64,000 nt of DNA from Heterodera schachtii (Eukaryota; Nematoda; Chromadorea; Rhabditida; Heteroderidae): positions 124,001 through 188,000 of the forward strand of contig SIJG01000174.1 in the NCBI GenBank assembly GCA_023374025.1, given 5' to 3'. Below are positions 45,111 through 56,621 of the stretch, piece by piece; position 1 is the first letter of the stretch; every line of letters begins with the position of its first letter. Below the pieces are notes generated by a model that saw nothing but the letters and a program-made list of their open reading frames with translations, was not told the origin of the DNA and ran no database searches. A program made the position numbers and the translations under genes.

Positions 45111-45457
45111 AAGCAATCAATGTACAGAATTAATAAATTAAGTTCCTTTGGGTTAGGCTAAAAAATGGGGGCCCGGACACGATGCGCGGAAAACGAAACG
45201 CGACTGTTGCACTCCAAATTAGTTGAAAATTGTCTTTAAATAAGTTACTATTCGGGGCTTAAAAATACAACCTTTTGGACCTTTAATAGCTGTTGGCCTT
45301 TTCAATGCATTGACTATCAATTCGCGTAAATGTGCTCATAACATTTGAAGGGGAAAAGAAGAGTTATTAAAATTAAAAATTAAAAAAAATTAATTCATTT
45401 ATTACTTTCGATGATTAAATTAAACGAATAAATTTACAAATTTATATTTTTTTTAAA

Positions 45458-45709
45458 TTAAAACTTTTTTGTCACCATCGCAAAGAATGCTCGCGCAGAC
45501 AGCAATTTGAACAACACTGTTGCCTTGCCGTCTCTTGCCACAATGCGTTGCCACTGGCACTCTCTCTGTGAAAGAATTGAAAAAATTAAATTAAGAAATT
45601 TCTTTATAATATAAAAAGAAAAAACGAATGCTTTTTGATGCAAATTCAGGAAAATTTTCTGTATTTTAATTGATCTTTTTACAAATTCAAATTTGCCGAT
45701 CCCGGACAA
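45458..45709 (-). CDS. Possible two-exon 3' end
   Basis: The minus strand shows a TTTCACAG acceptor near 45568, then ECQWQRIVARDGKATVLFKL and a stop. No family recognised. Confidence 0.25.
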   Translation of the reverse strand: MSGIGKFEFVKRSIKIQKIFLNLHQKAFVFSFYIIKKFLNLIFSILSQRECQWQRIVARDGKATVLFKLLSARAFFAMVTKKF

Positions 45710-45974
45710 ACTTATTTTAAATTATTTTTTTTATAATTATTTTTTTTACTATAGCGTATGGGAATGACTTTTTCAGTGAATGCTTTACAACTATCTAAAA
45801 ATATTGAGTGATCAATTTGATTTATTGTTTAAAAATAAATTTCTTCAATAAGATTAATTATTAAATATTTAATTGGCAAGGACTTTAAAAATAAATTTTA
45901 ACACATTTTTCTTCATTTAATTTGAAAAGATGTATTTTTCAAATTTTTATTTATTTTTCTTCCCTTTTTAGAAT

Positions 45975-46163
45975 ATGCTGAGTTTTTTGCGAAATTTTAA
46001 TTTATATTTTTTCGTTACCTGCCTTCACGCCCCATCAAAGGCCTACGTTTTACGAATTTTCCAATCAGTCCGCAAAAGATGCAAACGGTTCGATGAATTG
46101 TTCCGTTCATCAGATCCCCACTTAGCTAAAATCTCCTATTTAGGCTTTAAGAAAGACTGGTAA
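45975..46163 (+). CDS. Small protein or exon after a TTTTTTAG acceptor
   Basis: MLSFLRNFNLYFFVTCLHAP then SVRKRCKRFDELF, 62 residues. The ATG lies three bases after a good acceptor, as in trans-spliced genes, and the frame is hydrophobic then basic. It ends TG|GTAATT, so it could instead be an internal exon. Confidence 0.35.
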   Translation: MLSFLRNFNLYFFVTCLHAPSKAYVLRIFQSVRKRCKRFDELFRSSDPHLAKISYLGFKKDW

Positions 46164-46514
46164 TTTTTTTTTACTTAGAATGAATAAAAATTAGATAGAA
46201 GAAACTTTTTTAAAGTATTAATTTGAGTTTGACATGGAACTGTGCCTAGGTTTTTGGGTTTTACTTGTTGTTTTGTCCATAAAATAGATTTGCTTAAACA
46301 ATGAATCCAGGCCCAGGCTCAGGTTTTTTAATGCCAATTCTTTCAATAAAATATGTGTATTTAAATTTTCTTTTCTCAATAAATAAAATTCTTTTTTCTT
46401 ATATAAATTCGGGGGTGCCTGTGTTTTTAAATTTTTTCTATTTTCATGTGATATTTTTAATTTAATTTTTTTAATCGATAATAAATTCGCATTTTATTCA
46501 TTTATATATAATAA

Positions 46515-48387
46515 TCGGATATACATATAATCCATCTGATGACTCAGACGGACATAGCACGGAAAGAAAAGGCATGTGAAGAGAGATCATTGTTGTGGCA
46601 TAGGCATATACATTAACGAAAATGACGTATTCTTTATTCACTAAATTAAACAAATGCCATTCTGTGCAAGGCTTTGCATCATTTTATTTATTTATTTTTT
46701 GAATTTCTTTGCCATGTGATTTCCATGTGAATTGTCAATTATATGCATATTATAATAGTGGCACATTTATATGTATATAAATAAAAAATATTACAAAGAA
46801 AAAGCGCAATTTTTATTTAATAACATTCAATTCAAATTATATGTTTAATTTCTTTGTTTTGTTTTTTCTTTCATTGCCTTTTTCCAAAATCATTGGAAAT
46901 TCAAATGAAATGAGCAAAAGGTAAACAAATGAATTTTAACAATAAAATACTCAATTAATTTGTTATTTTACATAAAAATAAATTAGGAAATTTTGTGTGA
47001 AAATTTTCTTTTTAAGCGCTTCACGATCCAATTCGGTTGGTTCTGATAATTCGGATAATATTATGACGACAGCCCAAATATATGCCGAATTTTATCCTTC
47101 AAACTTTGTGTCCGATTCGGTGAATTAAATGAATAATTTAATGTTTAAAAAATAATATTTTAATAATATTTTTAATTTTTAGGCTTTCAACGGGTCACAT
47201 CTGTTGAAAAAGTCGCTTTCCTTCAACCCAACAAAATCCAAAATGGCAATGACATAAATAAATAATAAATTAATTAATTAATTTTGCAATTTTTAATAAT
47301 AATTTAGGAGAACTCTGACAATGAATCACAGCAACACATTCAAAAATCATTGTCCTTTAAACCCTCAAATATTGGGAAAATATCGAAAGAAAGTCCGACC
47401 AATCTGCTTGAAGAATCATTCAAAAATAATCGAAATTTAAAATTGAAAAAAGAGATGGAGGAGAAAAAGAAAAAGATTTTGGAAGAAAAGATTGACAAAT
47501 GGTTCGGAAGCAAAAAGGGAAATGGCAAAAATGGTGAAATTAATTAATAATATTTAAAAAATAGGCTAATTAATGTATTAAAAAGAAAACCGAGTTTTTA
47601 AATGAATGAAACAAAACCAAAAACAATTCGTTGGATTGATTTATATTTTTAATGATTTAATTAATTACAATAGAATAATCAAATAACAAAATTTAGCAAA
47701 TTCAAATTAATAAATTTCAGCAGGAAATGAAGAAAACAAATTGCGTAATATTCTCGTTGATTGGTGTCTGACCACTTTTCCCAATGCAAATATTAAAATG
47801 TAGAAAGAATAGAAAAACAAAAAAGAGATTAAATTATCAAAGTGTTTTATTGTCTGTATGTAAATAAAAAAATTTTATTATGATTTTTTGGACAATAAGA
47901 ACCAAAATGTCAAAAAATTATAAAATTGGCTCAGAATAACGCTTTAATTATTTTAAAAATTAATTTTTAATTTGTCGATTTTTAGGTTATATTTAAAAAA
48001 TTCTTTTAAATTTTTCATAAAAAATTCAGATCGAAATATTAAAACTTAAAATTTGTGTCCCAACTCGGAATACGGCTGGTTAGCTCATCCTCATTTAAAA
48101 AAAAAAAATTGATTATTAGGGTTTTTCTTAAAAAATGTTGTTTTATTTTTTCATGGGAAATTCTCAAAACTCAAAATAATTAAAAATGAAAAATATACGA
48201 AAAATACGAAATCGTATCAAAAAATCCAAAAAATTGCTGCTGTTTGTCTATTCCGTGCTGCCGCTAAAGAGCACAAATTTTTTATAGGAACAATTTTTTT
48301 GATACTTAATGAATTATTGAATTAAAAATTGCGCTATTAAATAAGCTTTCTTTTTATAAGTTGACCATTTTTCATAGGGTACATTTA
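46515..48387. repeat. Large palindrome, left arm
   Basis: Reverse complement of about 49079-50925 with a few percent difference; loop 48388-49078. Contains the intact copy of a secreted-protein gene. Confidence 0.9.
46841..47547 (+). CDS. Lys-rich secreted protein with SLSF motifs (left-arm copy, intact)
   Basis: Four exons agree in phase: 46841-46920, 47017-47119, 47183-47245, 47308-47547, giving 161 residues. Exon 1 is a signal peptide (MFNFFVLFFLSLPFSKIIG). Exon 2 is Ser/Asp/Asn-rich (SRSNSVGSDNSDN, AQIYAEFYPSNF). Exons 3 and 4 each carry the motif KKSLSFNP / QKSLSFKP. The end is a charged, likely coiled-coil stretch (LKLKKEMEEKKKKILEEKID) closing with KWFGSKKGNGKNG. Intron 3 starts GC here but GT in the right-arm copy. 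No known family. Small, secreted and lysine-rich fits an effector-like candidate, but that is inference. Confidence 0.65.
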
Positions 48388-49078
48388 TGGTGGAATCCGA
48401 AAAAGCAAAAATATTGTCTATCAGCTCTTTTATATTCTATAAAAAAACGGCCTTAAAATTCATATTGTGACTAAATTTGTTTTTTTAAACATATAAATTT
48501 TTTACAACAATGGAACATTTGACACTTTAAAATCAAGTTCTCATTTTTACAAACATACGTTTTTTTTAAAATAACTTTATAGAATGCCTGCATATCTGGG
48601 TTTTCTGAAGCAGCAAAAACGGCGGCGTTTTACGTAATCTCAACAATTTGAATTCTCGACTTTTTGTTCGAATTTGGGTTTGGGGTTCGAAATAGGATGA
48701 AGCAGCCTGGCAATGGCTTCGCGCGCATGCGAAGTCGCAACGACTTCATTTGGCGCTTGCATTCGGTTGGAGTCGGCTTGAGCCCAAAATGTCATTTTTC
48801 AAATTAACACGAAAAACTTTTATTTATTTTAGGTCAATTAAACTTTTTTGGAATTCATACATAATAAGAGCTAAATAAGGAGACATAAAAAGCCTCTACA
48901 GTTCGGTGACACATTTCTGATTATTCTTTAGATACGGTTTTTACAGAAAATCCCTGTTTCCGATTTCCCACAAAATAAATTGGAATGTAATGAGATTTTT
49001 GGCATTTTTTATAAATAATTTATAAATAATAAAATTCATTTTATATAAAGACTGGTACTACAAAGTGATAGACAACAT
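48388..49078. other. Palindrome loop
   Basis: About 690 bp of unique sequence between the arms; no gene seen. Confidence 0.6.
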
Positions 49079-50925
49079 TTTAAATGTACCCTATGAAAAA
49101 TGGTCAACTTATAAAAAGAAATCTTATTTAATAGCGCAATTTTTAATTCAATAATTATTAAGTATCAAAAAAATTGTTCCTATAAAAAATTTTGCTCTTT
49201 AGCGGCAGCACGGAATAGACAAACAGCAGCAATTTTTTGGATTTTTTGATACGATTTCGTATTTTTCGTATATTTTTCATTTTTAATTATTTTGAGTTTT
49301 GAGAATTTCCCATGAAAAAATAAAACAACATTTTTTAAGAAAAACCCTAATAATCAATTTTTTTTTTTTAAATGAGGATGAGCTAACCAGCCGTATTCCG
49401 AGTTGGGACACAAATTTTAAGTTTTAATATTTCGATCTGAATTTTTTATGAAAAATTTAAAAGAATTTTTAAATATACCCTAGAAATCGACAAATTAAAA
49501 TTAATTTTTAAAATAATTAAGCGTTATTCTAAGCCAATTTTATAATTTTTGACATTTTGGTTCTTATTATCCAAAAAATCATAATAAAATTTTTTTATTA
49601 CATACAGACAATAAACACTTTGATAATTTAATCTCTTTTTTGTTTTTCTATTCTTTCTACATTTTAATATTTGCATTGGGAAAAGTGGTCAGACACCAAT
49701 CAACGAGAATATTACGCAATTGTTTTCTTCATTTCCTGCTGAAATTTATTAATTTGAATTTGCTAAATTTTGTTATTTGATTATTCTATTGTAATTAATT
49801 AAATCATTAAAAATATAAATCAATCCAACGAATTGTTTTTGGTTTGTTTCATTCATTTAAAAACTCGGTTTTCTTTTTAAAAAACATTAATAGCCTAATT
49901 TTTAAACATTATTATTAATTAATTTCACCATTTTTGCTATTTCCCTTTTTGCTTCCGAACCATTTGTCAATCTTTTCTTCCAAAATCTTTTTCTTTTTCT
50001 CCTCCATTTCTTTTTTAATTTTAAATTTCGATTGTTTTTGAATGATTCTTCAAGCAGATTGGTCGGACTTTCTTTCGATATTTTCCCAAATTTTGAGGGT
50101 TTAAAGGACAATGATTTTTGAATGTGTTGCTGTGATTCATTGTCAGAGTTCTCCTAAATTATTATTAAAAATTGCAAAATTAATTAATTAATTAATTATT
50201 TATTTATGTCATTACCATTTTGGATTTTGTTGGGTTGAAGGAAAGCGACTTTTTCAACAGATGTGACCCGTTGAAAGCCTAAAATAAAAATATTATTAAA
50301 ATATTATTTTTTAAACATTAAATTATTCATTTAATTCACCGAATCGGACACAAAGTTTGAAGGATAAAAGTCGGCATATATTTGGGCTGTCGTCATAATA
50401 TTATCCGAATTATCAGAACCAACCGAATTGGATCGTGAAGCGCTTAAAAAGAAAATTTTCACACAAAATTCCTAATTTATTTTTATGTAAAATAACAAAT
50501 TAATTGAGTATTTTATTGTTAAAATTCATTTGTTTACCTTTTGCTCATTTCATTTGAATTTCCAATGATTTTGGAAAAAGGCAATGAAAGAAAAAACAAA
50601 ACAAAGAAATTAAACATATAATTTGAATTGAATGTTATTAAATAAAAATTATGCTTTTTCTTTGTAATATTTTTTATTTATATACATATAAATGTGCCAC
50701 TATTATAATATGCATATAATTGGCAATTCACATGAAAAATCGCATGGCAAAGAAATATCAAAAAATAAATAAATAAAATGATGCAAAGCCTTGCACAGAA
50801 TGGCATTTGTTTAATTGAGAGAATAAATATTTCGTCATTTTTATTAATGTCTATGCCTATGCCACAACAAAGATCTCGCTTCACTTGCCTTCTTTTCCGT
50901 GCATAGATGGATTTATATCCCCGCC
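49079..50925. repeat. Large palindrome, right arm
   Basis: Inverted copy of the left arm with scattered substitutions and indels, so not an exact assembly mirror. Confidence 0.9.
49902..50617 (-). pseudogene. Lys-rich secreted protein, right-arm copy (frameshifted)
   Basis: Exons 50617-50538, 50442-50340, 50278-50216, and from 50153 mirror the left-arm gene, with the same signal peptide and one Glu-to-Asp change in exon 2. Intron 3 has a standard GT. In exon 4 one A is missing from a run near 50020, so the C-terminus changes to WRRKRKRFWKKRL and ends near 49902. Real divergence or a homopolymer error. Confidence 0.6.
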
Positions 50926-51089
50926 TATTAAAAATTAAATAAAAATCAAATGAAAAAAAGAAAAATTAAAACGCATTTGTTTTTCCACTTTCACACATAC
51001 CGGCACTGTCGTGTTAATTTAAAAATGGGGTTTATAAAAATTAAAATTAAAAATGATAACAAAAACAAAATTCGACAGTGTCAATGATT

Positions 51090-52728
51090 CTAAAATCTCG
51101 CAGAATTTGCCAGCGCGGGCGCCACGCGAGTGATTTTGATGATTTTAATGTTTGGGTTGGATGTCAAATCTGTGCCGCCAAAAACTGATGGAAATGCCAC
51201 TTTTCTCAGCATTTGGTTGGTCAAAATGAGCACCCATGGCTGACTCAAGCTGTTGAGGTCCTCCACAAAAGTCATCAGAAAGGTCATTGCGAAGATGGCG
51301 GAGTCACTGCCGCGCGGCAAAAAGTACAGCAAACTCTGAAAATCGGAATTAAATTAATTGGTATTAATTATTTAAATATATTAATAATTTAAAATGTCAA
51401 CGCAATTTAATGCATTTTCTTTACTTGGAAAACGCCCAAAATGATTAATGAAATGGTCATCCAAATGGCCATGATGAACAGATTGGCTTCTGTTTTGAGT
51501 TGAGCTGGCGACATTTTGGCCACTCCCTTCAGTGATTGTTTGAAACTTGCAATTTTGGCAAAGGTCGCTCCGTTCAAACACAGACACAACAAAATGCCAA
51601 TGCCGCAGGAAATTGCCGTCAAAAGATTTTGATCCAGCTAAAAATATTACAAAAATTCTTGCACGCACGGTCCTACGGTATTAATGGAGGGAGAGAGGAA
51701 TCGATCTCTCGGAAGTCTCTAACTGTCTGTCCACTTAAAAAGTTATTTATGAGCAGAGATAAGTTGATAACCTTTGATTATAAATTTTAAAATTTATCAA
51801 GGGATCAGCATAACCTGGAAATAAGTACTTACCTAATATTTGTTAAATCGCATTTCAATATTTTTATATTGTAATATCGTATTTAAGTACCGTATACAAA
51901 TCGTAGTTTTTTGGCACCGCTGTAAAGCCTCCGTTCATTCCCTTCACCATTGGCGCATAAACACTGGAGGAAAAAGACGATCAAACTGGGAGAAGGAAGG
52001 CGATCACGAATGAAAAGCAGATCATCCGACGCCAATGCCTTTTCCAAATCTGAGCATTTCGTTAATTTAAGTGTAAAATTTATTAGATGGGACAGGACCA
52101 ATTCTCGCCACCCGCTTTAAGGTGCCCATACATGGCCAATGCTTAAAGTAATTAAACCAATCCAATTTATCTATTAGCCTGCAAATTTAAAAAATCAATT
52201 CACTGCCAAAAAGTTATCGCCAAATTCCCATGAATCAGTTTTTTGGAGATTTTTTGTAATTTTTATATGATATGGAGGTTTTAGAGCATGTCAAGTGCTT
52301 CCTAAGTCCTCTTGTTCCTTTTGGTTGGCCCTCGCTAATGACCTGGTCATATTTTAGGGGAATCCAAATGGCGGTTGCCCGGTTAATGGCCACTAAAACA
52401 TGGAGGAAGATGTAGAGGTAGCGGAGGAAGAACATGGCTAAGGCGGCCAAACTGATCACCCGCTGGGGTTCAGTGAATTGGCCGAAAAACTCAGCAGTCG
52501 GCGCGAACAGTGGAAGTCGGTAGAAAAGGAGAACGACCAGAAAATGGCACACTTCCTGAAATGAATGGCAAAATGCCAAACCAAAATGCCAATGATTGAA
52601 ACAATGCGAAAGAGTGGACTGCCTGCGAAATGGGTGTCTTTGAGCATCACGTAAATGAGGCGCAGGTAAAGTGGCACGGCAATTGCCTCGTAAAGGGCGA
52701 AGACGACCAAAATGGCCAGTGAAATCAT
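51090..52728 (-). CDS. Seven-transmembrane chemoreceptor, Srg-like, with one in-frame TGA
   Basis: Exons by phase: 52728-52582, 52555-52343, 52049-51891, 51637-51425, 51335-51090, total 325 residues. Exon 1 has YLRLIYVMLKDTHFAGSPLF; exon 2 FYRLPLFAPTAEFFGQF and LVAINRATAIWIPLKYDQ; exon 3 IWKRHWRRMICFSFV and NGGFTAVPKNYDLYT; these match the Srg layout (RLPL, NR-TA--PL-Y, IW, NGGF). Exons 1 and 2 join only by removing a 26-nt GT...TTTCAG (52581-52556). Exon 3 has a TGA between LLPV and the NGGF region, which no GT-AG removal I tried fixes. Either a young pseudogene or a sequence error. Role: sensory receptor, ligand unknown. Confidence 0.7.
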
Positions 52729-53809
52729 TTTGGGAATTTTGTTAAATTACTAAATATATATATATATTATAAATTTTTATATAATAAATATTTGTTGAAA
52801 AATTCGGAGCAGGAAAAAACGTCGCCGGACGGATTTTTGGACCAAAGATTTTCTTTCACAAAAAATTAAAAATTCTGGAATTGACCTACCTAAACTATTA
52901 ATAATTCTGTTAGTATGCAGGTAAAATTTTTTGTCCATGTTGAAAAAACCAAGGCTAAAAAGTTTCTAAAAACTAAGTTTTTGAGTTCCTTCTAGCTAAA
53001 ACTTTTTGAAACATTCGAAATTTTTGAGTTTTGGCAGAAATAATTAAACACCTAGAGCTATCGAACAAACCAAGAATGTAGAATTAGGGATAAGGTTTTT
53101 AGGGTTTTCATTATTCTTCTGAGCTCCTCGTGACCTGAAACGCACAAAAAACATGTTTTTTTTCGGTTGTTGTTAAGCTACTTTTCGAGTTATTAGTGCC
53201 TATTTTCTAGGCTTTTATTTTAGAGCCTTAAACCCTAAAAATTTTTGAAAAAAAACTATTTTAATATTTTCGCGTTTTGCCCAAAATTATTCATAAAACG
53301 CAATAAAAACGAAAAATACACATCTAATAACTAGGGACTCCATTTTTAGGCAGAAAAAAAATCGCAAAATAGGCATTAATAGACACAAAAATCCTCAAAT
53401 AGGCAAAAATAGGCAAATAAAATTTTTTTATTAACGCTTTTTAGGTAGCAAAACGTATAAAAATTTTCAATTATAAATGAAATTATTAAATAGTTGAAAG
53501 TTTTTTTTCGAATAAAGACAATTTTTAAACCCTAAAAATTTTTATTAAAAAAACATATAAATTTCGGGATCAGTTTTTTGAAAGTTTTTTTCAATTCTTA
53601 GGGGTATATTTTCTGAAATTTTTTTCGGGCCATTTCTTATTGGTGTGTTTTTCGTTTTTATTGCATTTTTGTTAAGGATTTTTCAAAACCCCCAAAATAG
53701 GCAAAAATAGGCATTATAAAAGTCATCGTAGACACCCCAAACCAAGCGGAAAATGCGTTTTTTCGTGCTTATCTGTGCGTATTAAGTGCGCAAAAATTTT
53801 AGGCATTTG
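52729..53809. other. AT-rich spacer
   Basis: Contains a piece of the AAACGCACRAAAAACATG repeat seen at 27.9 and 28.5 kb, and TAGGCAAAAATAGGCAAAT words. No gene. Confidence 0.4.
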
Positions 53810-55034
53810 CCTAAAAATGGAGTCCCTACTAACCGATCCAAAAATTTCTGAAAATACATCATAATAAATCAAAAATTTTCTCAAAAATTCATCTCCAAAA
53901 TTTATTTACTTATTTCTTGGCAAGAATTTGTGATTTTAAAATTATTTATCTCAATACTGATTTGGTTGCTTTTTGGATAAAATTTTACGATTTTACACCC
54001 CTAAATTTGAAAGTTTTTAGCAACTATTTTTCCATTTTATTTTTGGGGTTTTTAGAGCCTAAAAACTAACTATTTTGGCTGTTTTTAGCAACTAAAAATC
54101 GTAGCCCTAGTGATGACCCAGTATATTCCTTAACCATTCGAAGCCAAAGAAGTAATTTATTTTTGACAAATTTTTTAAGAAATTAAAATATTTGGGACTG
54201 GTGGTACCGAAAAGCGAAGAAGGGAAATTTTTTTAATGCTTTAGTGAATTTGTTCCATCAATGATAGCTATTGAACTACACCATAATGCTTAATTTAGTT
54301 AACAACAAAAAAAAAGTTATGGTTGAAACCCGGCGACGTATTTGTGTGCACCCGAAAAATTCGCCCTTAGGCACAAATCTTATTTCGATATTAAATTAAA
54401 GCAAACAATTAGCCGATTCTTAACCCAATAACTTGAACGGTTTGAGCACATTCATCACTTGCGTATTATTAGTTCGCCTTTTTCAATGGAAATGTTTCAC
54501 CTGCGCACAATTTGTTAATTTAATTACCTTGAGAATTTTGTTGGCTAAAAAATTGATGATAATCTATTTAATCCAAATATTAAATAAAAAATGGCAATCT
54601 CTGGTATTGCAGCACAGAAGCAACTGTTAACGGTTGGCCATTGAATCAGAGGCTCGGAAGGATAATTAATTGATTTTGAACTTTATGTTTCCACCTGCTT
54701 ATAATTTTTTTTATTTATTTTAAATGCCTTTTTTAATTAATATCAAATTGCTCTTTCCTTTTTCCTTTTTTCTTACTAATTATTTTTTATTTTTGTTATT
54801 TTCTCGCATTTTTCGCGCTCATTTTTATATTTCCTTAGTGTTGGAAGGAATTATTAGTAATCACCGATAATGAATGGGTCAGCATTTTGATAAAATATGT
54901 ATAAATGATAAATGAAATGCATTCAGATTCATTAATTAATAAAACAAAAAATTTTTATTTTTTAATTTTTCCCATTTATTTGCGCGTGTCGAATGGCAAT
55001 TTTCTTCTCCGCCGAATATGCCATTGATTCAGCA

Positions 55035-55196
55035 ACGCCAAAAAGGACAGAAAGTGCACTTTTCGGCAAAACTCATCCGCTGGAAGTGCCGAGACGACGG
55101 ACAAAAAGTGGCAAAACAAAACAAAAATGGTGGAGGCAAATAACCAAATCTTTGCCGACGATTTGCTGCGGAATCACAATTTCGATCAGTCCCATT
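55035..55196 (+). CDS. Possible last exon, block B
   Basis: Counterpart of 38571-38752, same frame, with N-I-D to N-F-D before the end. Confidence 0.3.
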
Positions 55197-55701
55197 AAAA
55201 GGGGCAAATGAGAGAAATGACAAATGCATGCATTTTTAAATAATTATTTATTATTTTTATCTGTAAAAATTGTGTTAAAATTGATAAAAATGAAAAAGAG
55301 AGTGTTGGTGAGTAATAATTATTCTGTCGGAATAAAATCCAATTAATATTACGAATAATAATAACGCATAACCTAATTACAACATAATCGGAATTTAATT
55401 ATAACTTATTCATTTTTAAAAGAAAAAAGATTTCTAGAAGAATTAATTTTATTTAAATTTTAAATGTTTTTTGAGATAAGAAAGAATTTAAAAATAATAA
55501 TATTTATGATTTCTAGACTTTTTCTAAATATTTTTAAATTAAAAATATTTTAAATTTCAATAAAACATTAAGCTTTAATATTAACAAAGAAACATAATTT
55601 TATTAAAATGTTTATGAATTAAATTCCTTTCATAAAGTGAGAATTCATTATAGTGTCAATATTTTTACTATTTGGGGAAAAATTTAATGGAACCAGCATC
55701 C

Positions 55702-55773
55702 TCCCATGTGGTCTAGTGGTTAGGATTTGTGGTTTTCACCCACACGGCCCGGGTTCGATTCCCGGCATGGGAA
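55702..55773 (+). tRNA. tRNA-Glu (TTC), 72 nt
   Basis: Complete cloverleaf: acceptor TCCCATG/CATGGGA, anticodon loop TTTTCAC (TTC), variable CGGC, T-arm CCGGG-TTCGATT-CCCGG. No intron. Confidence 0.95.
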
Positions 55774-56621
55774 TTAATTTTTTTTAATTTTTTTTAATTT
55801 CATTACATTTCAATAAAGAAAAAAAGTTATAATCAATTTAATATTAATGTTATTTAATTAGATGAATACATAAATTTTTATTTAACGAATATAGGACATT
55901 ATAAAGATTATTAATATTTATTTGTTGTTTTTTGTTATTTTATTAACTAACAATATTTGATAAAATGTTTTACTAAAATAAATAATTTTTTTTCTTAAGA
56001 ATAGTTAAAATATCAGTGACCATTTTATCCTGCCAAATTCGCAGTTAATTTTCTTATCATTAAATAATCGTTTGTTTAAATAAAAAGCATACCCTCGAAT
56101 TAATAAACTTTTGAATTTATAAATCTTGACAGTTCCATGTGAATGAATCTTTAAATTTATTTTTGGTTAAAGAATTCAAATAAATTTAAAAGTATTTTTT
56201 TCAACAGCATATTTCGAATTGAATTTACACAATAATCAAATATTACATATAAGGTTAAAAATTAATAAATTTTGGGGCAATTTTTTTACATCAGTCCTTT
56301 AAAATAATGAAGTGTCTATGGTGAGTCATTAAGCCCATAGAAATGCCATTTTGTTCATAATAATACACTGCTATTTTATGGACAAAATGATGAATAACAA
56401 TGTCATTTGTGCAGTCAAAGAAATTTCTTTCGTTAAATCAAATGCCAAAATTTGCTTATTCTTTTCCATTATTTTATGATCATCTGAAAGTGATTTTTGG
56501 TCTCTCTGTAAAAGCATTTTATAAAGTCACTCAATGATCGCTTTTTGTCAATTTAAATTTAAATTAAAATTTAATTATTTTTTGATTATTTTATCGTCGC
56601 TTTTCTATTTGTTTTTTAGCA

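Larger units (their letters stand above)
37345..45125. repeat. Segmental duplication, block A
   Basis: Collinear with 53810-61212 in direct orientation, with high identity. Differences are mostly single-base indels in homopolymers, often missing bases in A, plus two segments of about 200 bp present only in A (38898-39117 and about 42905-43110). Confidence 0.95.
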
